In this document: one piece after another, positions 1 to 4,784 of the stretch
How the letters are laid out: the number at the start of each line of letters is the position of its first letter
Position numbering within the stretch: position 1 is the stretch's first letter
NCBI GenBank assembly: GCA_023132105.1
Contig: JAGLYS010000029.1
Coordinates: 1 to 5,466 of the forward strand
Origin: Caldifarciminota bacterium
GTDB lineage: Bacteria > Hydrothermota > 32-111 > QNBC01
Direction of reading: 5' to 3'
DNA length: 5,466 nt
Program-made: the position numbers and the translations under genes
Notes under the pieces: model-generated
What the model saw: the letters and a program-made list of their open reading frames with translations, nothing else
What the model was told of the DNA's origin: nothing
Databases searched by the model: none

Positions 1-879
1 ATAAAACCCGGTGATGAGATTATAACAACACCATTCACATTTATTGCAACTGCGGAGGTTATATCGTTGTGTGGTGCAGTTCCCGTATTCGTTGATATAG
101 ATATTGAAACGGGTAATATAAACCCATCCTTAATAGAAGAGAAAATAACATCGAAAACGAAAGGAATAATTGCTGTTCATATATTCGGACAACCATGTGA
201 TATCGATGAGATAAAGGATATTGCAAATAAACATAACATCTTCCTGATAGAAGATACGGCACAGGCAATCGGGGCAAAATACGGATCGAAATTTGCCGGT
301 ACATGGGGAGATATCGGTACAATGAGTTTTTTCCCTACAAAAAATTTGGGAGCGTATGGTGATGCAGGTGCGATTATAACAAATGATGATGAAATTGCCG
401 AGAAAATAAGGAGATTGAGGGTTCATGGATCCGACAGGAAATATCATCATATAATTATCGGATTCAACTCAAGACTTGATGCTATCCAAGCTGCCATATT
501 AAATGTTAAAATCAGTTATTTGAATAAGTGGACAGATAGGAGAAGAGAAATTGCAAAGAAGTTTTCGGAGAATATATATAGTGTTAAAATACCCTTGATA
601 AAAGACAATAGAGATCATGTATTTCACCAGTATACACTTAGAGCCAAGAAAAGGGATGAGTTTATGAAATACCTAAATGAAAATGATATTTCGACTGCTG
701 TTCATTATCCTATACCGTTACATTTACAAACAGCTTTCAAGTATTTGAAATTAGATGAAGGCAGTTTGCCGGATGCGGAGAAATTGGCAAGAGAGGTTAT
801 TTCAATACCAGTGCATCCCTTCTTGACAGAAAATGAAATATTATATATAATCGATATGATTAATAAATGGAAAGACTGA
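1..879 (+). CDS. DegT/DnrJ/EryC1/StrS-family PLP-dependent sugar aminotransferase, 5'-truncated
   Basis: The reading frame is open from base 1, giving 292 visible residues; the family is usually about 360-400 residues, so roughly the first 70-90 are missing. Visible family marks include the N-terminal run GDEIITTPFTFIATAE, the acidic strand IEDTAQAIGA (Asp85 and Gln88 of the visible protein, expected to contact the PLP ring), and SFFPTKNLGAYGDAG with Lys114 as the predicted Schiff-base lysine. Further marks are GFNSRLDAIQAAIL (about 154-167), HVFHQYT (206-212) and the C-terminal AVHYPIPLHLQ (233-243). Members transfer an amino group, usually from glutamate, to a keto nucleotide-sugar for O-antigen, capsule or glycoprotein sugars in the cytoplasm. 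Substrate and specific gene name cannot be told from the sequence. The last 60 bases also contain a strong promoter for the next gene. Family assignment is very secure; the pathway role is inferred. Confidence 0.95.
   Translation: MKPGDEIITTPFTFIATAEVISLCGAVPVFVDIDIETGNINPSLIEEKITSKTKGIIAVHIFGQPCDIDEIKDIANKHNIFLIEDTAQAIGAKYGSKFAGTWGDIGTMSFFPTKNLGAYGDAGAIITNDDEIAEKIRRLRVHGSDRKYHHIIIGFNSRLDAIQAAILNVKISYLNKWTDRRREIAKKFSENIYSVKIPLIKDNRDHVFHQYTLRAKKRDEFMKYLNENDISTAVHYPIPLHLQTAFKYLKLDEGSLPDAEKLAREVISIPVHPFLTENEILYIIDMINKWKD
823..851 (+). promoter_or_regulatory. Perfect-consensus sigma70-type promoter for the lipoprotein pair
   Basis: TTGACA at 823-828 is followed by a 17-nt spacer and TATAAT at 846-851. 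All twelve core bases and the spacing match the bacterial housekeeping consensus. It lies inside the aminotransferase coding sequence, encoding part of FLTENEILYIID. The predicted transcription start is near 858, giving a leader of about 53 nt before the lipoprotein start at 911. It probably lets the lipoproteins be expressed strongly and independently of the upstream sugar gene. No transcription data are available here; the call rests on sequence match and position. Confidence 0.75.
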
Positions 880-892
880 AAATTTTTATCTT

Positions 893-900
893 AAAGGAGG
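893..900 (+). promoter_or_regulatory. Strong Shine-Dalgarno site for the coiled-coil lipoprotein
   Basis: AAAGGAGG is a full match to the anti-SD core and ends 10 nt before the ATG at 911. The spacing is at the long end of the normal range. It supports ATG 911 as the start, as does the signal peptide that begins exactly there. Confidence 0.85.
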
Positions 901-910
901 TAAAATAAGT

Positions 911-1144
911 ATGAAGAAACTAATAGTAGGAATTTTGGCATTGGTAGTAGCGGTGGGATTCGTAGGATGTAACACTGCTAATCAGGAAGAAATTAAGGTT
1001 TTGAATGATTCTATTACTGTTTTAAATCAGAAGATCGAGGAACTTAATATACAGCTTGATGAATTACAACCAGAAGAAGAGGTAAAAGAAGAAGTCAAAA
1101 AAGAAACACCTAAGAAGAAAATAGTTAAAAAGAAAAAAATATAG
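911..1144 (+). CDS. Small Lpp-like coiled-coil lipoprotein
   Basis: The 77-residue product has a lipoprotein signal peptide: MKK n-region, hydrophobic stretch about 4-16, and lipobox GFVGC with Cys20 as the predicted lipidated residue (Phe at -3 is not ideal). Residues 28-52 form four uninterrupted heptads with a = Ile28, Ile35, Ile42, Leu49 and d = Leu31, Leu38, Leu45, Leu52, a textbook coiled coil. It is followed by a Glu-rich stretch (55-61) and a very Lys-rich tail ending KKKKI. The architecture of lipid anchor, short coiled coil and basic C-terminus resembles murein lipoprotein Lpp, but I see no sequence homology that proves this. It may be an abundant envelope spacer, with the basic tail meeting peptidoglycan or other anionic polymer. 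It shares a promoter and a 15-nt gap with the next lipoprotein gene. Confidence 0.85.
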   Translation: MKKLIVGILALVVAVGFVGCNTANQEEIKVLNDSITVLNQKIEELNIQLDELQPEEEVKEEVKKETPKKKIVKKKKI

Positions 1145-1149
1145 TATCT

Positions 1150-1154
1150 GGAGG
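1150..1154 (+). promoter_or_regulatory. Shine-Dalgarno site for the FN3-like lipoprotein
   Basis: GGAGG ends 5 nt before the ATG at 1160 and lies within the 15-nt gap after the preceding stop codon. It fixes the start of the second lipoprotein at the beginning of its signal peptide. Confidence 0.8.
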
Positions 1155-1159
1155 ATTTA

Positions 1160-1921
1160 ATGAAAAGAATACTATTATTACTCATAATACCTGCAATAAT
1201 AATTGGTCTCGCAAGTTGTACAAATCCGGCACCAGTAGTCGGAACACCAACTAATCTTGAATGGACAGTAGGAACAAACGGTATTGATCTTACACTATCA
1301 TGGACTGCTGTAGATGATGTGGACGGTTATATTGTTATAACACCTGCCGGTGATACAGTAGAACCGGATACAAACACAGAATATATTTTTCTAGATGCAA
1401 TAGTCGGAACATACAGTGTATTGGCTTTTGCAAGTGCAGAGTATGGTACTTCTGCAACATTAAGTAATGCACCTTACGAACAAACAACTGCTATGACAAT
1501 TTACCCGTTATCTTCGACATCGGGTGGTAGCGGATTTGATATAAATGCACTTAATGGAAATGCTGAAATCGTTTCTCTCGCTGATGACACATATAAAGAA
1601 ACATTCGATTTTTATTTAAATGATGATAGTTCTTTTGTTTCCGCTGATGATTATACATTTACAAGCGGAAATGGTGCGAATATAACAGGTTTTATAAATA
1701 ACGGGACGACTGAACCGACAGCATGTACACAGTATGTATCGGGATCAACATATAATAACCTGGAATCATGTGTTCAGGACAATTATTTAATGGTTTATTT
1801 TTTGGGAAGTACGGTAACACCTCTTGACAATTACGGGATTATTAATTTAACCGCAGTTACAGCTGATAATGTTGTATTTACATACAAATTCCAGACATTA
1901 GAAGGTTTTAGAAAGTTCTAA
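1160..1921 (+). CDS. Lipoprotein with a fibronectin type III-like domain and an unassigned C-terminal domain
   Basis: The 253-residue product begins with a clear lipoprotein signal peptide, MKR plus a Leu/Ile-rich core, with lipobox LASC and Cys20 lipidated. Residues about 29-104 look like one fibronectin III fold: NLEWTV, LTLSWTAVDDVDGYIV, then a strand pair ending GTYSVLAFASAEYG, with Trp48 and Tyr57 at typical core positions. Residues about 108-253 are polar, rich in Asn, Thr, Ser and Asp, with alternating hydrophobic residues that suggest a second beta domain; I do not recognise it. Cys189 and Cys204 are the only other cysteines and could form a disulphide. The protein is likely on the periplasmic or outer face of the outer membrane. 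It follows the coiled-coil lipoprotein and is closed by the terminator at 1952. The function is unknown; adhesion or glycan binding would be guesses from the fold. Confidence 0.85.
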   Translation: MKRILLLLIIPAIIIGLASCTNPAPVVGTPTNLEWTVGTNGIDLTLSWTAVDDVDGYIVITPAGDTVEPDTNTEYIFLDAIVGTYSVLAFASAEYGTSATLSNAPYEQTTAMTIYPLSSTSGGSGFDINALNGNAEIVSLADDTYKETFDFYLNDDSSFVSADDYTFTSGNGANITGFINNGTTEPTACTQYVSGSTYNNLESCVQDNYLMVYFLGSTVTPLDNYGIINLTAVTADNVVFTYKFQTLEGFRKF

Positions 1922-1951
1922 ATTAAGTATTTCATAGATTATAGATAATAA

Positions 1952-1986
1952 ATAAGGGGTGCATTTCGCACCCCTTATAATTTTCT
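1952..1986 (+). terminator. Rho-independent terminator after the lipoprotein pair
   Basis: A perfect 11-bp stem pairs 1952-1962 (ATAAGGGGTGC) with 1968-1978 (GCACCCCTTAT) around the 5-nt loop ATTTC, followed by the T-rich run AATTTTCTT. It starts 31 nt after the stop codon at 1921. The opposite strand also has a T-rich run past the stem (TTATTTATTAT), so it could stop transcription from either side. It closes the transcription unit begun by the promoter at 823. Confidence 0.9.
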
Positions 1987-2012
1987 TGATAAAACACTAT
2001 ATCTGTTTATTC

Positions 2013-2066
2013 CTTTCATTGTAATGTTATGCCTTCTTCTTTCTTTCATAGTACTTTCATATAGTA
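2013..2066 (+). repeat. Three short direct repeats of CTTTCATWGTA type
   Basis: CTTTCATTGTA (2013-2023), CTTTCATAGTA (2043-2053) and CTTTCATATAGTA (2054-2066) share an eleven-base pattern, the last with a 2-nt insertion. The second and third are tandem. They lie in the otherwise featureless part of the 1922-2232 gene-free stretch, between the terminator and the GIY-YIG promoter. They could be protein-binding sites or chance similarity in AT-rich DNA. Nothing else was found in 1987-2149 that I would defend. Confidence 0.35.
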
Positions 2067-2149
2067 TTGCAAAGTTAATGAATTATGATAAAATAAGGAG
2101 AATAAAAGTGTTAGTAGTATGGCATTGTTTATAATGACATAGTTTTGTT

Positions 2150-2177
2150 TTGAATGATAATAAGGGTAAGATATAAT
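2150..2177 (+). promoter_or_regulatory. Candidate promoter of the GIY-YIG gene
   Basis: TTGAAT (2150-2155), a 16-nt spacer and a perfect TATAAT (2172-2177) predict a start near 2184 and a leader of about 49 nt before the ATG at 2233. The -35 has two differences from consensus. In AT-rich DNA such matches arise by chance, but the position fits the only gene downstream. Confidence 0.5.
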
Positions 2178-2232
2178 TATATGTAAGAAGAATTTAATCT
2201 ATTGAGAGAAAAAGAAATACTAGGAATGAAGT

Positions 2233-2544
2233 ATGAAAAAGAAATATTATGTATATATTATAACGAATAGAAATAATAATGTTTTATATATAGGTATAAC
2301 CAATAATTTAAAGCGAAGGATTTACGAACATAGAGAAAAATTGATAAGTGGTTTTTCAAAGAAATATAATTTAAAGAAGTTAGTATATTATGAAAGCACA
2401 AGTGATGTAAAATCAGCTATTCTAAGAGAGAAACAATTAAAGAATTGGCATAGAGAATGGAAAATTAATTTAATAACAAGGTTTAATAACGGATGGAAAG
2501 ATTTAAGTGATAAGTTATGGGATTCTGAACCAAGTTCAGAATGA
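2233..2544 (+). CDS. Small stand-alone GIY-YIG nuclease-domain protein
   Basis: The 103-residue protein is a single GIY-YIG domain of the short UPF0213/YhbQ-like type, whose usual length is about 80-100. The two motif halves are YVYIIT (6-11) and LYIGIT (18-23). NNLKRRIYEH (24-33) carries the predicted catalytic Arg29 and conserved His33, and ILREKQLKNW (63-72) carries the predicted metal-binding Glu66. All expected catalytic residues appear present, so it should be an active nuclease, with unknown substrate. A weak AGGAA at 2222-2226 precedes the ATG by 6 nt. The last seven residues (DSEPSSE) and the stop codon are encoded by a palindromic repeat that recurs downstream. The gene stands alone between terminator and repeats, unlike the tightly packed operons around it, and looks like an accessory or mobile gene. 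The product is sometimes loosely labelled a UvrC-like endonuclease; it lacks the other UvrC domains. Confidence 0.9.
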   Translation: MKKKYYVYIITNRNNNVLYIGITNNLKRRIYEHREKLISGFSKKYNLKKLVYYESTSDVKSAILREKQLKNWHREWKINLITRFNNGWKDLSDKLWDSEPSSE

Positions 2545-2546
2545 CA
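2521..2546 (+). repeat. Palindromic repeat, copy A, overlapping the GIY-YIG stop codon
   Basis: A perfect 9-bp inverted repeat pairs ATTCTGAAC (2522-2530) with GTTCAGAAT (2534-2542) around the loop CAA, followed by GACA. The stop TGA (2542-2544) starts on the last base of the stem. The same 26-base unit recurs on the opposite strand at 2706-2731 with four differences. There is no T run after the stem, so it is not a classical terminator. It has the look of a dispersed REP-like element. Confidence 0.85.
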
Positions 2547-2672
2547 TAATAGATATTTCGATTTATGATTAACAGTTAACTATTTATATCTTGCGAATAA
2601 TGTACTTCAGGCATCAGACTTCAGCTGAGAAGGGGGAAATAGGGAATTCACCAAGAATTAAATAAAAGAAAG

Positions 2673-2706
2673 ACCTTATTATTTTGATCACACGAATTAG
2701 TAAGGT
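2673..2706. repeat. 9-bp inverted repeat next to palindrome copy B
   Basis: ACCTTATTA (2673-2681) pairs with TAGTAAGGT (2698-2706) with one G.T wobble across a 16-nt loop that itself contains TGATCA. It abuts palindrome copy B, sharing its first base. It may be part of a larger folded intergenic element. No T tract follows, so I do not call it a terminator. Confidence 0.45.
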
Positions 2707-2731
2707 GTCATCCTGAATTTAGTTCAGGATC
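2706..2731 (-). repeat. Palindromic repeat, copy B, inverted relative to copy A
   Basis: ATCCTGAA (2710-2717) pairs with TTCAGGAT (2723-2730). Read on the minus strand the 26-base unit matches copy A at 22 of 26 positions. Two of the four differences are a paired change, T-A in copy A to C-G here, which keeps the stem intact. One falls in the loop, and one opens the pair next to the loop. Copies A and B face each other and enclose 159 bp (2547-2705) that contain no credible gene, only short AT-rich sequence and a direct repeat ACTTCAG at 2604-2610 and 2618-2624. Confidence 0.8.
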
Positions 2732-2771
2732 TGGTATGAGATGCTGTTGACCCCCGACCCTTATATGTTTC

Positions 2772-2799
2772 TTGACAAAATATTTTAAAAGTTTATATT
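2772..2799 (+). promoter_or_regulatory. Strong promoter predicting a leaderless mRNA for the DUF2148 gene
   Basis: A perfect TTGACA (2772-2777), a 16-nt spacer and TATATT (2794-2799) place the transcription start at about 2805-2807, on the ATG at 2807. The same TATATT -10 occurs in the porG promoter at 3885. There is no purine-rich ribosome binding site between the -10 and the start codon. This promoter should drive the DUF2148 and hotdog genes together. Confidence 0.7.
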
Positions 2800-2806
2800 A
2801 CTAAAT

Positions 2807-3334
2807 ATGGAGAACAGAGAAACGATAATAAAGAATTCAATCGAATATATTGCGGAATTGATGGCTTCTTCTGCGATTACAGCCCCGAAAACGAAAGGTA
2901 TGGATGATATTGATGTAAAAATAATATATCATAGTGAATTTGAAAAAATTGCCAAAAAGATGGAAGAGATTGGAAAGAGAGATGATTTGCAATTCTTCAT
3001 AAGGGATGCCGATAATTTGAGAAATTCCGATGCCCTTGTATTAATTGCCATAAAATCAGTAAGAGCAGGTATAAGAAATTGCAATCTTTGTGATTATGAT
3101 GATTGCAGTGATAATTTAAAACATAATTCAATATGTACATTCAATATAATAGATTCCGGAATAGCTATTGGTTCTGCTGTTAGTATTGCTTCAAAATTCA
3201 ATGTTGACAATAGAATTATGTACTCTGTTGCAAGGGCTGTAAATGAATTGAATATATTTGAAAGTAATATAAAATGTATTGTAGGTATTCCTCTTTCGAT
3301 AAAAAATAAAAACATATTCTTTGATCGAAAATGA
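2807..3334 (+). CDS. DUF2148 (ferredoxin-domain-like) cysteine-motif protein
   Basis: The 175-residue product matches the DUF2148 family of small anaerobe proteins often labelled ferredoxin domain-containing. It begins with the family-typical MENRETIIKNSIEYIAELMASSAITAPKTKG. NCNLCDYDDC with a further Cys gives Cys92-X2-Cys95-X4-Cys100-X9-Cys110, a candidate Fe-S ligand set. It ends with IIDSGIAIGSAVSIASKFNVDNRIMYSV (about 114-141), the conserved helical core. Cys157 is an extra cysteine. The start is well bounded: an in-frame TAA lies at 2786, ATG 2807 is the first ATG after it, and the family N-terminus starts there. There is no Shine-Dalgarno site. The gene overlaps the thioesterase gene by ATGA, so the two are translationally coupled. 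The family has no settled biochemical function that I can name; an electron-transfer or Fe-S regulatory role is inferred from the cysteines only. Confidence 0.9.
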   Translation: MENRETIIKNSIEYIAELMASSAITAPKTKGMDDIDVKIIYHSEFEKIAKKMEEIGKRDDLQFFIRDADNLRNSDALVLIAIKSVRAGIRNCNLCDYDDCSDNLKHNSICTFNIIDSGIAIGSAVSIASKFNVDNRIMYSVARAVNELNIFESNIKCIVGIPLSIKNKNIFFDRK

Positions 3335-3813
3335 GGATATATTTTCCAACATATAAAAATTGTTATGTTTGCGGAGGGAAAAACAAAAAGGGTTTGAGAT
3401 TAAAACCTTATTTTGACAATGGATTTTCTTGTGTAGATGTTTTTTCCGACTGTTTGTATAGCGGTGCGGAAGGCAGTATGCATGGAGGAATTACAGCTAC
3501 AATATTCGATGAAGCCGGATATTGGGCTGCATTTGCCGAAACCGGGAAAAATTGTGTAACAGCCGAGTTATTGATAAGATATAAAATAAATGTAAAAACA
3601 GGGATACAAATTACATCAAAGGTTAAAATAGCAAAAGCAGATAGCAGGATTGTTTATGTCGAAGGTATACTGGTAGGTAAGGATGGGCAAATATATTCAA
3701 AAATGAAGGGAAAATATATCCCTATGCCGGGGGATTTTAGAGACTATTTTAAAGGAGATGAGAGTATACAAAATTTAGATATTGAAAAGTTTAGAGATAA
3801 ATTGGGGTACTGA
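3331..3813 (+). CDS. PaaI-like hotdog-fold acyl-CoA thioesterase
   Basis: The 160-residue protein carries the hotdog thioesterase core: NCYVCGGKNKKGLRLKPYF (10-28), the family's N-terminal CxxCG segment, then SMHGGITATIFDEAGYWAA (49-67). In the latter, His51-Gly52-Gly53 and Asp60/Glu61 are the active-site helix residues typical of PaaI/4HBT proteins. It continues with the strands VTAELLIRYKINVKTG and ITSKVKIAKADSRIVYVEGIL. A charged tail of about 30 residues (131-160) extends beyond the hotdog domain. It should be a cytoplasmic dimer or tetramer hydrolysing a small or aromatic acyl-CoA; the substrate is not predictable. The start lies inside the previous stop (ATGA, 4-nt overlap) with no Shine-Dalgarno site of its own, indicating coupled translation with the DUF2148 gene. 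No convincing terminator follows, so some readthrough into the por operon is possible. Confidence 0.88.
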   Translation: MRIYFPTYKNCYVCGGKNKKGLRLKPYFDNGFSCVDVFSDCLYSGAEGSMHGGITATIFDEAGYWAAFAETGKNCVTAELLIRYKINVKTGIQITSKVKIAKADSRIVYVEGILVGKDGQIYSKMKGKYIPMPGDFRDYFKGDESIQNLDIEKFRDKLGY

Positions 3814-3861
3814 ATAATGAGTTGTAGTTTTTATTCTTTCTATTTTATCGATTTATTTTAC

Positions 3862-3890
3862 TTGAAAAAAGCTTCTCTTTTTGTTATATT
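3862..3890 (+). promoter_or_regulatory. Promoter of the por operon
   Basis: TTGAAA (3862-3867), an ideal 17-nt spacer and TATATT (3885-3890) give one mismatch in each hexamer and a predicted start near 3897, about 28 nt before the porG ATG. It lies in the 111-nt gap after the hotdog gene. It lets the oxidoreductase be transcribed independently of the preceding pair. Confidence 0.65.
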
Positions 3891-3912
3891 GCATATATAT
3901 AAATAGTATTTT

Positions 3913-3921
3913 AAAGGAGGT
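3913..3921 (+). promoter_or_regulatory. Strong Shine-Dalgarno site of porG
   Basis: AAAGGAGGT lies immediately upstream of ATG 3925; the GGAGG core ends 4 nt before the start, which is close but workable. It is the same AAAGGAGG as at 893 and marks the first gene of the operon. Confidence 0.85.
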
Positions 3922-3924
3922 ATA

Positions 3925-4488
3925 ATGATAGAAATATTAATTCACGGTAGAGGAGGGCAGGGGGGTGTGAAAGCATCACTCTCATTGGCTTCAGCTGCAG
4001 CTAAAGCCGGAAAATATGTTCAATCATTTCCTGAGTTTGGAGTTGAACGAAGAGGAGCCCCTGTTAAAGCATTTACAAGAATATCGGATAAACCGATTGC
4101 CGAACGATCAAAGATATACAATCCGGATCATGTCGTAGTTATGGACCCTACGCTAATGCATGCAGTTGATATTACTGCCGGATTAAAAGAGGGTGGTTGG
4201 ATTATTATCAATTCCGATAAGAGTCCGGAACTTTTTGAAGAATTAGCAAAGAAATTTAAAGTAGCAACAGTGAATGCAACAAAAATAGCTTTAGATAATA
4301 AGCTTGGAAGTGCAGCTGCTCCGATTGTTAACACTGCAATACTTGGTGCGGTTATAAAAGTTCTTAAAGTGGCTGATATAGAATCGCTTGCAAAGGCAAT
4401 CAAAGAATTTGTTCCGGTAAAGTCCGAAGCAAATATAAAAGCTGCTAAGGAATCTTTTAATAGTGTTAAATATAACGAGGAGGCATAA
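3925..4488 (+). CDS. porG: Pyruvate/2-oxoacid:ferredoxin oxidoreductase, gamma subunit
   Basis: The 187-residue product is the full usual length for the gamma subunit of four-subunit 2-oxoacid:ferredoxin oxidoreductases. It has the N-terminal glycine-rich IHGRGGQGGVKAS (6-18), the signature QSFPEFGVERRGAPVKAFTRIS (33-54), and NPDHVVVMDPTL (67-78). In the known enzymes this domain helps bind coenzyme A and joins alpha, beta and delta subunits. The complex interconverts pyruvate plus CoA and acetyl-CoA plus CO2, passing two electrons to ferredoxin, in the cytoplasm of anaerobes. It is first in the operon with its own promoter, and its stop overlaps the porD start (TAATG). Assignment to pyruvate rather than a branched-chain or other 2-oxoacid is likely but not proven; a vorC-type name is the alternative. 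Confidence 0.93.
   Translation: MIEILIHGRGGQGGVKASLSLASAAAKAGKYVQSFPEFGVERRGAPVKAFTRISDKPIAERSKIYNPDHVVVMDPTLMHAVDITAGLKEGGWIIINSDKSPELFEELAKKFKVATVNATKIALDNKLGSAAAPIVNTAILGAVIKVLKVADIESLAKAIKEFVPVKSEANIKAAKESFNSVKYNEEA
4477..4483 (+). promoter_or_regulatory. Shine-Dalgarno site of porD inside porG
   Basis: GAGGAGG lies in the last codons of porG, 4 nt before the porD ATG at 4488. Together with the TAATG overlap it supports both reinitiation and direct initiation. Confidence 0.75.
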
Positions 4489-4784
4489 TGGAACACAGTA
4501 AGAAAAAAATCGTAATAAAGGGTGCCTCGGATATGCCGGATATGGTTGCATCACTGGGTAGTATGGCAAGTAATAAAACAGGAAGCTGGAGAAATTTAAA
4601 ACCTATTATTGATGAATCAAAATGTATCAAGTGTTTTATTTGCTGGAAATTTTGTCCGGATGCATCAATAGACATTGTTGATGAAAATACTCCCCCGAAA
4701 ATCAACTATGATTATTGTAAAGGATGCGGGGTTTGTGCCGAAGAATGTCCTGTTAATTGCATCAGTATGATAGAGGAGGAGTAA
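4488..4784 (+). CDS. porD: Pyruvate:ferredoxin oxidoreductase, delta subunit (2x[4Fe-4S] ferredoxin)
   Basis: The 98-residue protein is the usual length of the delta subunit. The first cluster set is Cys46-X2-Cys49-X2-Cys52-X3-Cys56-Pro, the second Cys77-X2-Cys80-X2-Cys83-X3-Cys87-Pro. Both are complete, so two [4Fe-4S] clusters are predicted; Cys91 is additional. An N-terminal extension of about 40 residues (including SWRNLKPIID) is typical of PorD and absent from simple ferredoxins. It carries electrons from the TPP site of the beta subunit to external ferredoxin. Its stop and the porA start share one base (TAATG), so subunit stoichiometry is probably set by coupled translation. Confidence 0.95.
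   Translation: MEHSKKKIVIKGASDMPDMVASLGSMASNKTGSWRNLKPIIDESKCIKCFICWKFCPDASIDIVDENTPPKINYDYCKGCGVCAEECPVNCISMIEEE
4773..4781 (+). promoter_or_regulatory. Shine-Dalgarno site of porA inside porD
   Basis: GAGGAGGAG encodes the last Glu residues of porD and lies just upstream of the porA ATG at 4784. It resembles the site before porD, so both downstream subunits use the same coupling arrangement. Confidence 0.75.

Noticed and set aside
130..450. Minus-strand open frames opposite the aminotransferase, the por genes and others
   Set aside because: Each is fully antisense to a gene with clear family motifs, has no ribosome binding site of the type used here, and encodes no recognisable domain.
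1060..1141. Purine-rich tract and A7 run near the end of the small lipoprotein gene as a programmed frameshift
   Set aside because: Slippage leads to short unremarkable extensions and there is no downstream stimulatory structure; the tract is explained by Glu/Lys codons.
1975..2049. Minus-strand 24-residue basic ORF starting ATG at 2049 and ending inside the terminator stem
   Set aside because: It is Lys/Arg-rich because of the AT/purine-rich composition, has no clear ribosome binding site, and its stop falls in the terminator of the opposite-strand unit. Chance is the simplest reading.
2095..2134. AAGGAG followed by GTG and an 8-codon ORF, a possible leader peptide
   Set aside because: The best upstream promoter-like pair (TTGCAA at 2067, TAAAAT at 2089) would start transcription after the Shine-Dalgarno site, and the peptide shows no regulatory codon pattern or attenuator.
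2547..2705. CRISPR array or tRNA in the interval between the palindromes
   Set aside because: There is no regular repeat-spacer pattern and no cloverleaf or TTCGANNC-type T arm; only short imperfect repeats are present.
3866..3882. AAAAAG/CTTTTT hairpin followed by T-rich DNA as terminator of the hotdog operon
   Set aside because: Only one G-C pair in six, and it lies in the spacer of the por promoter; the A/T runs explain it better.
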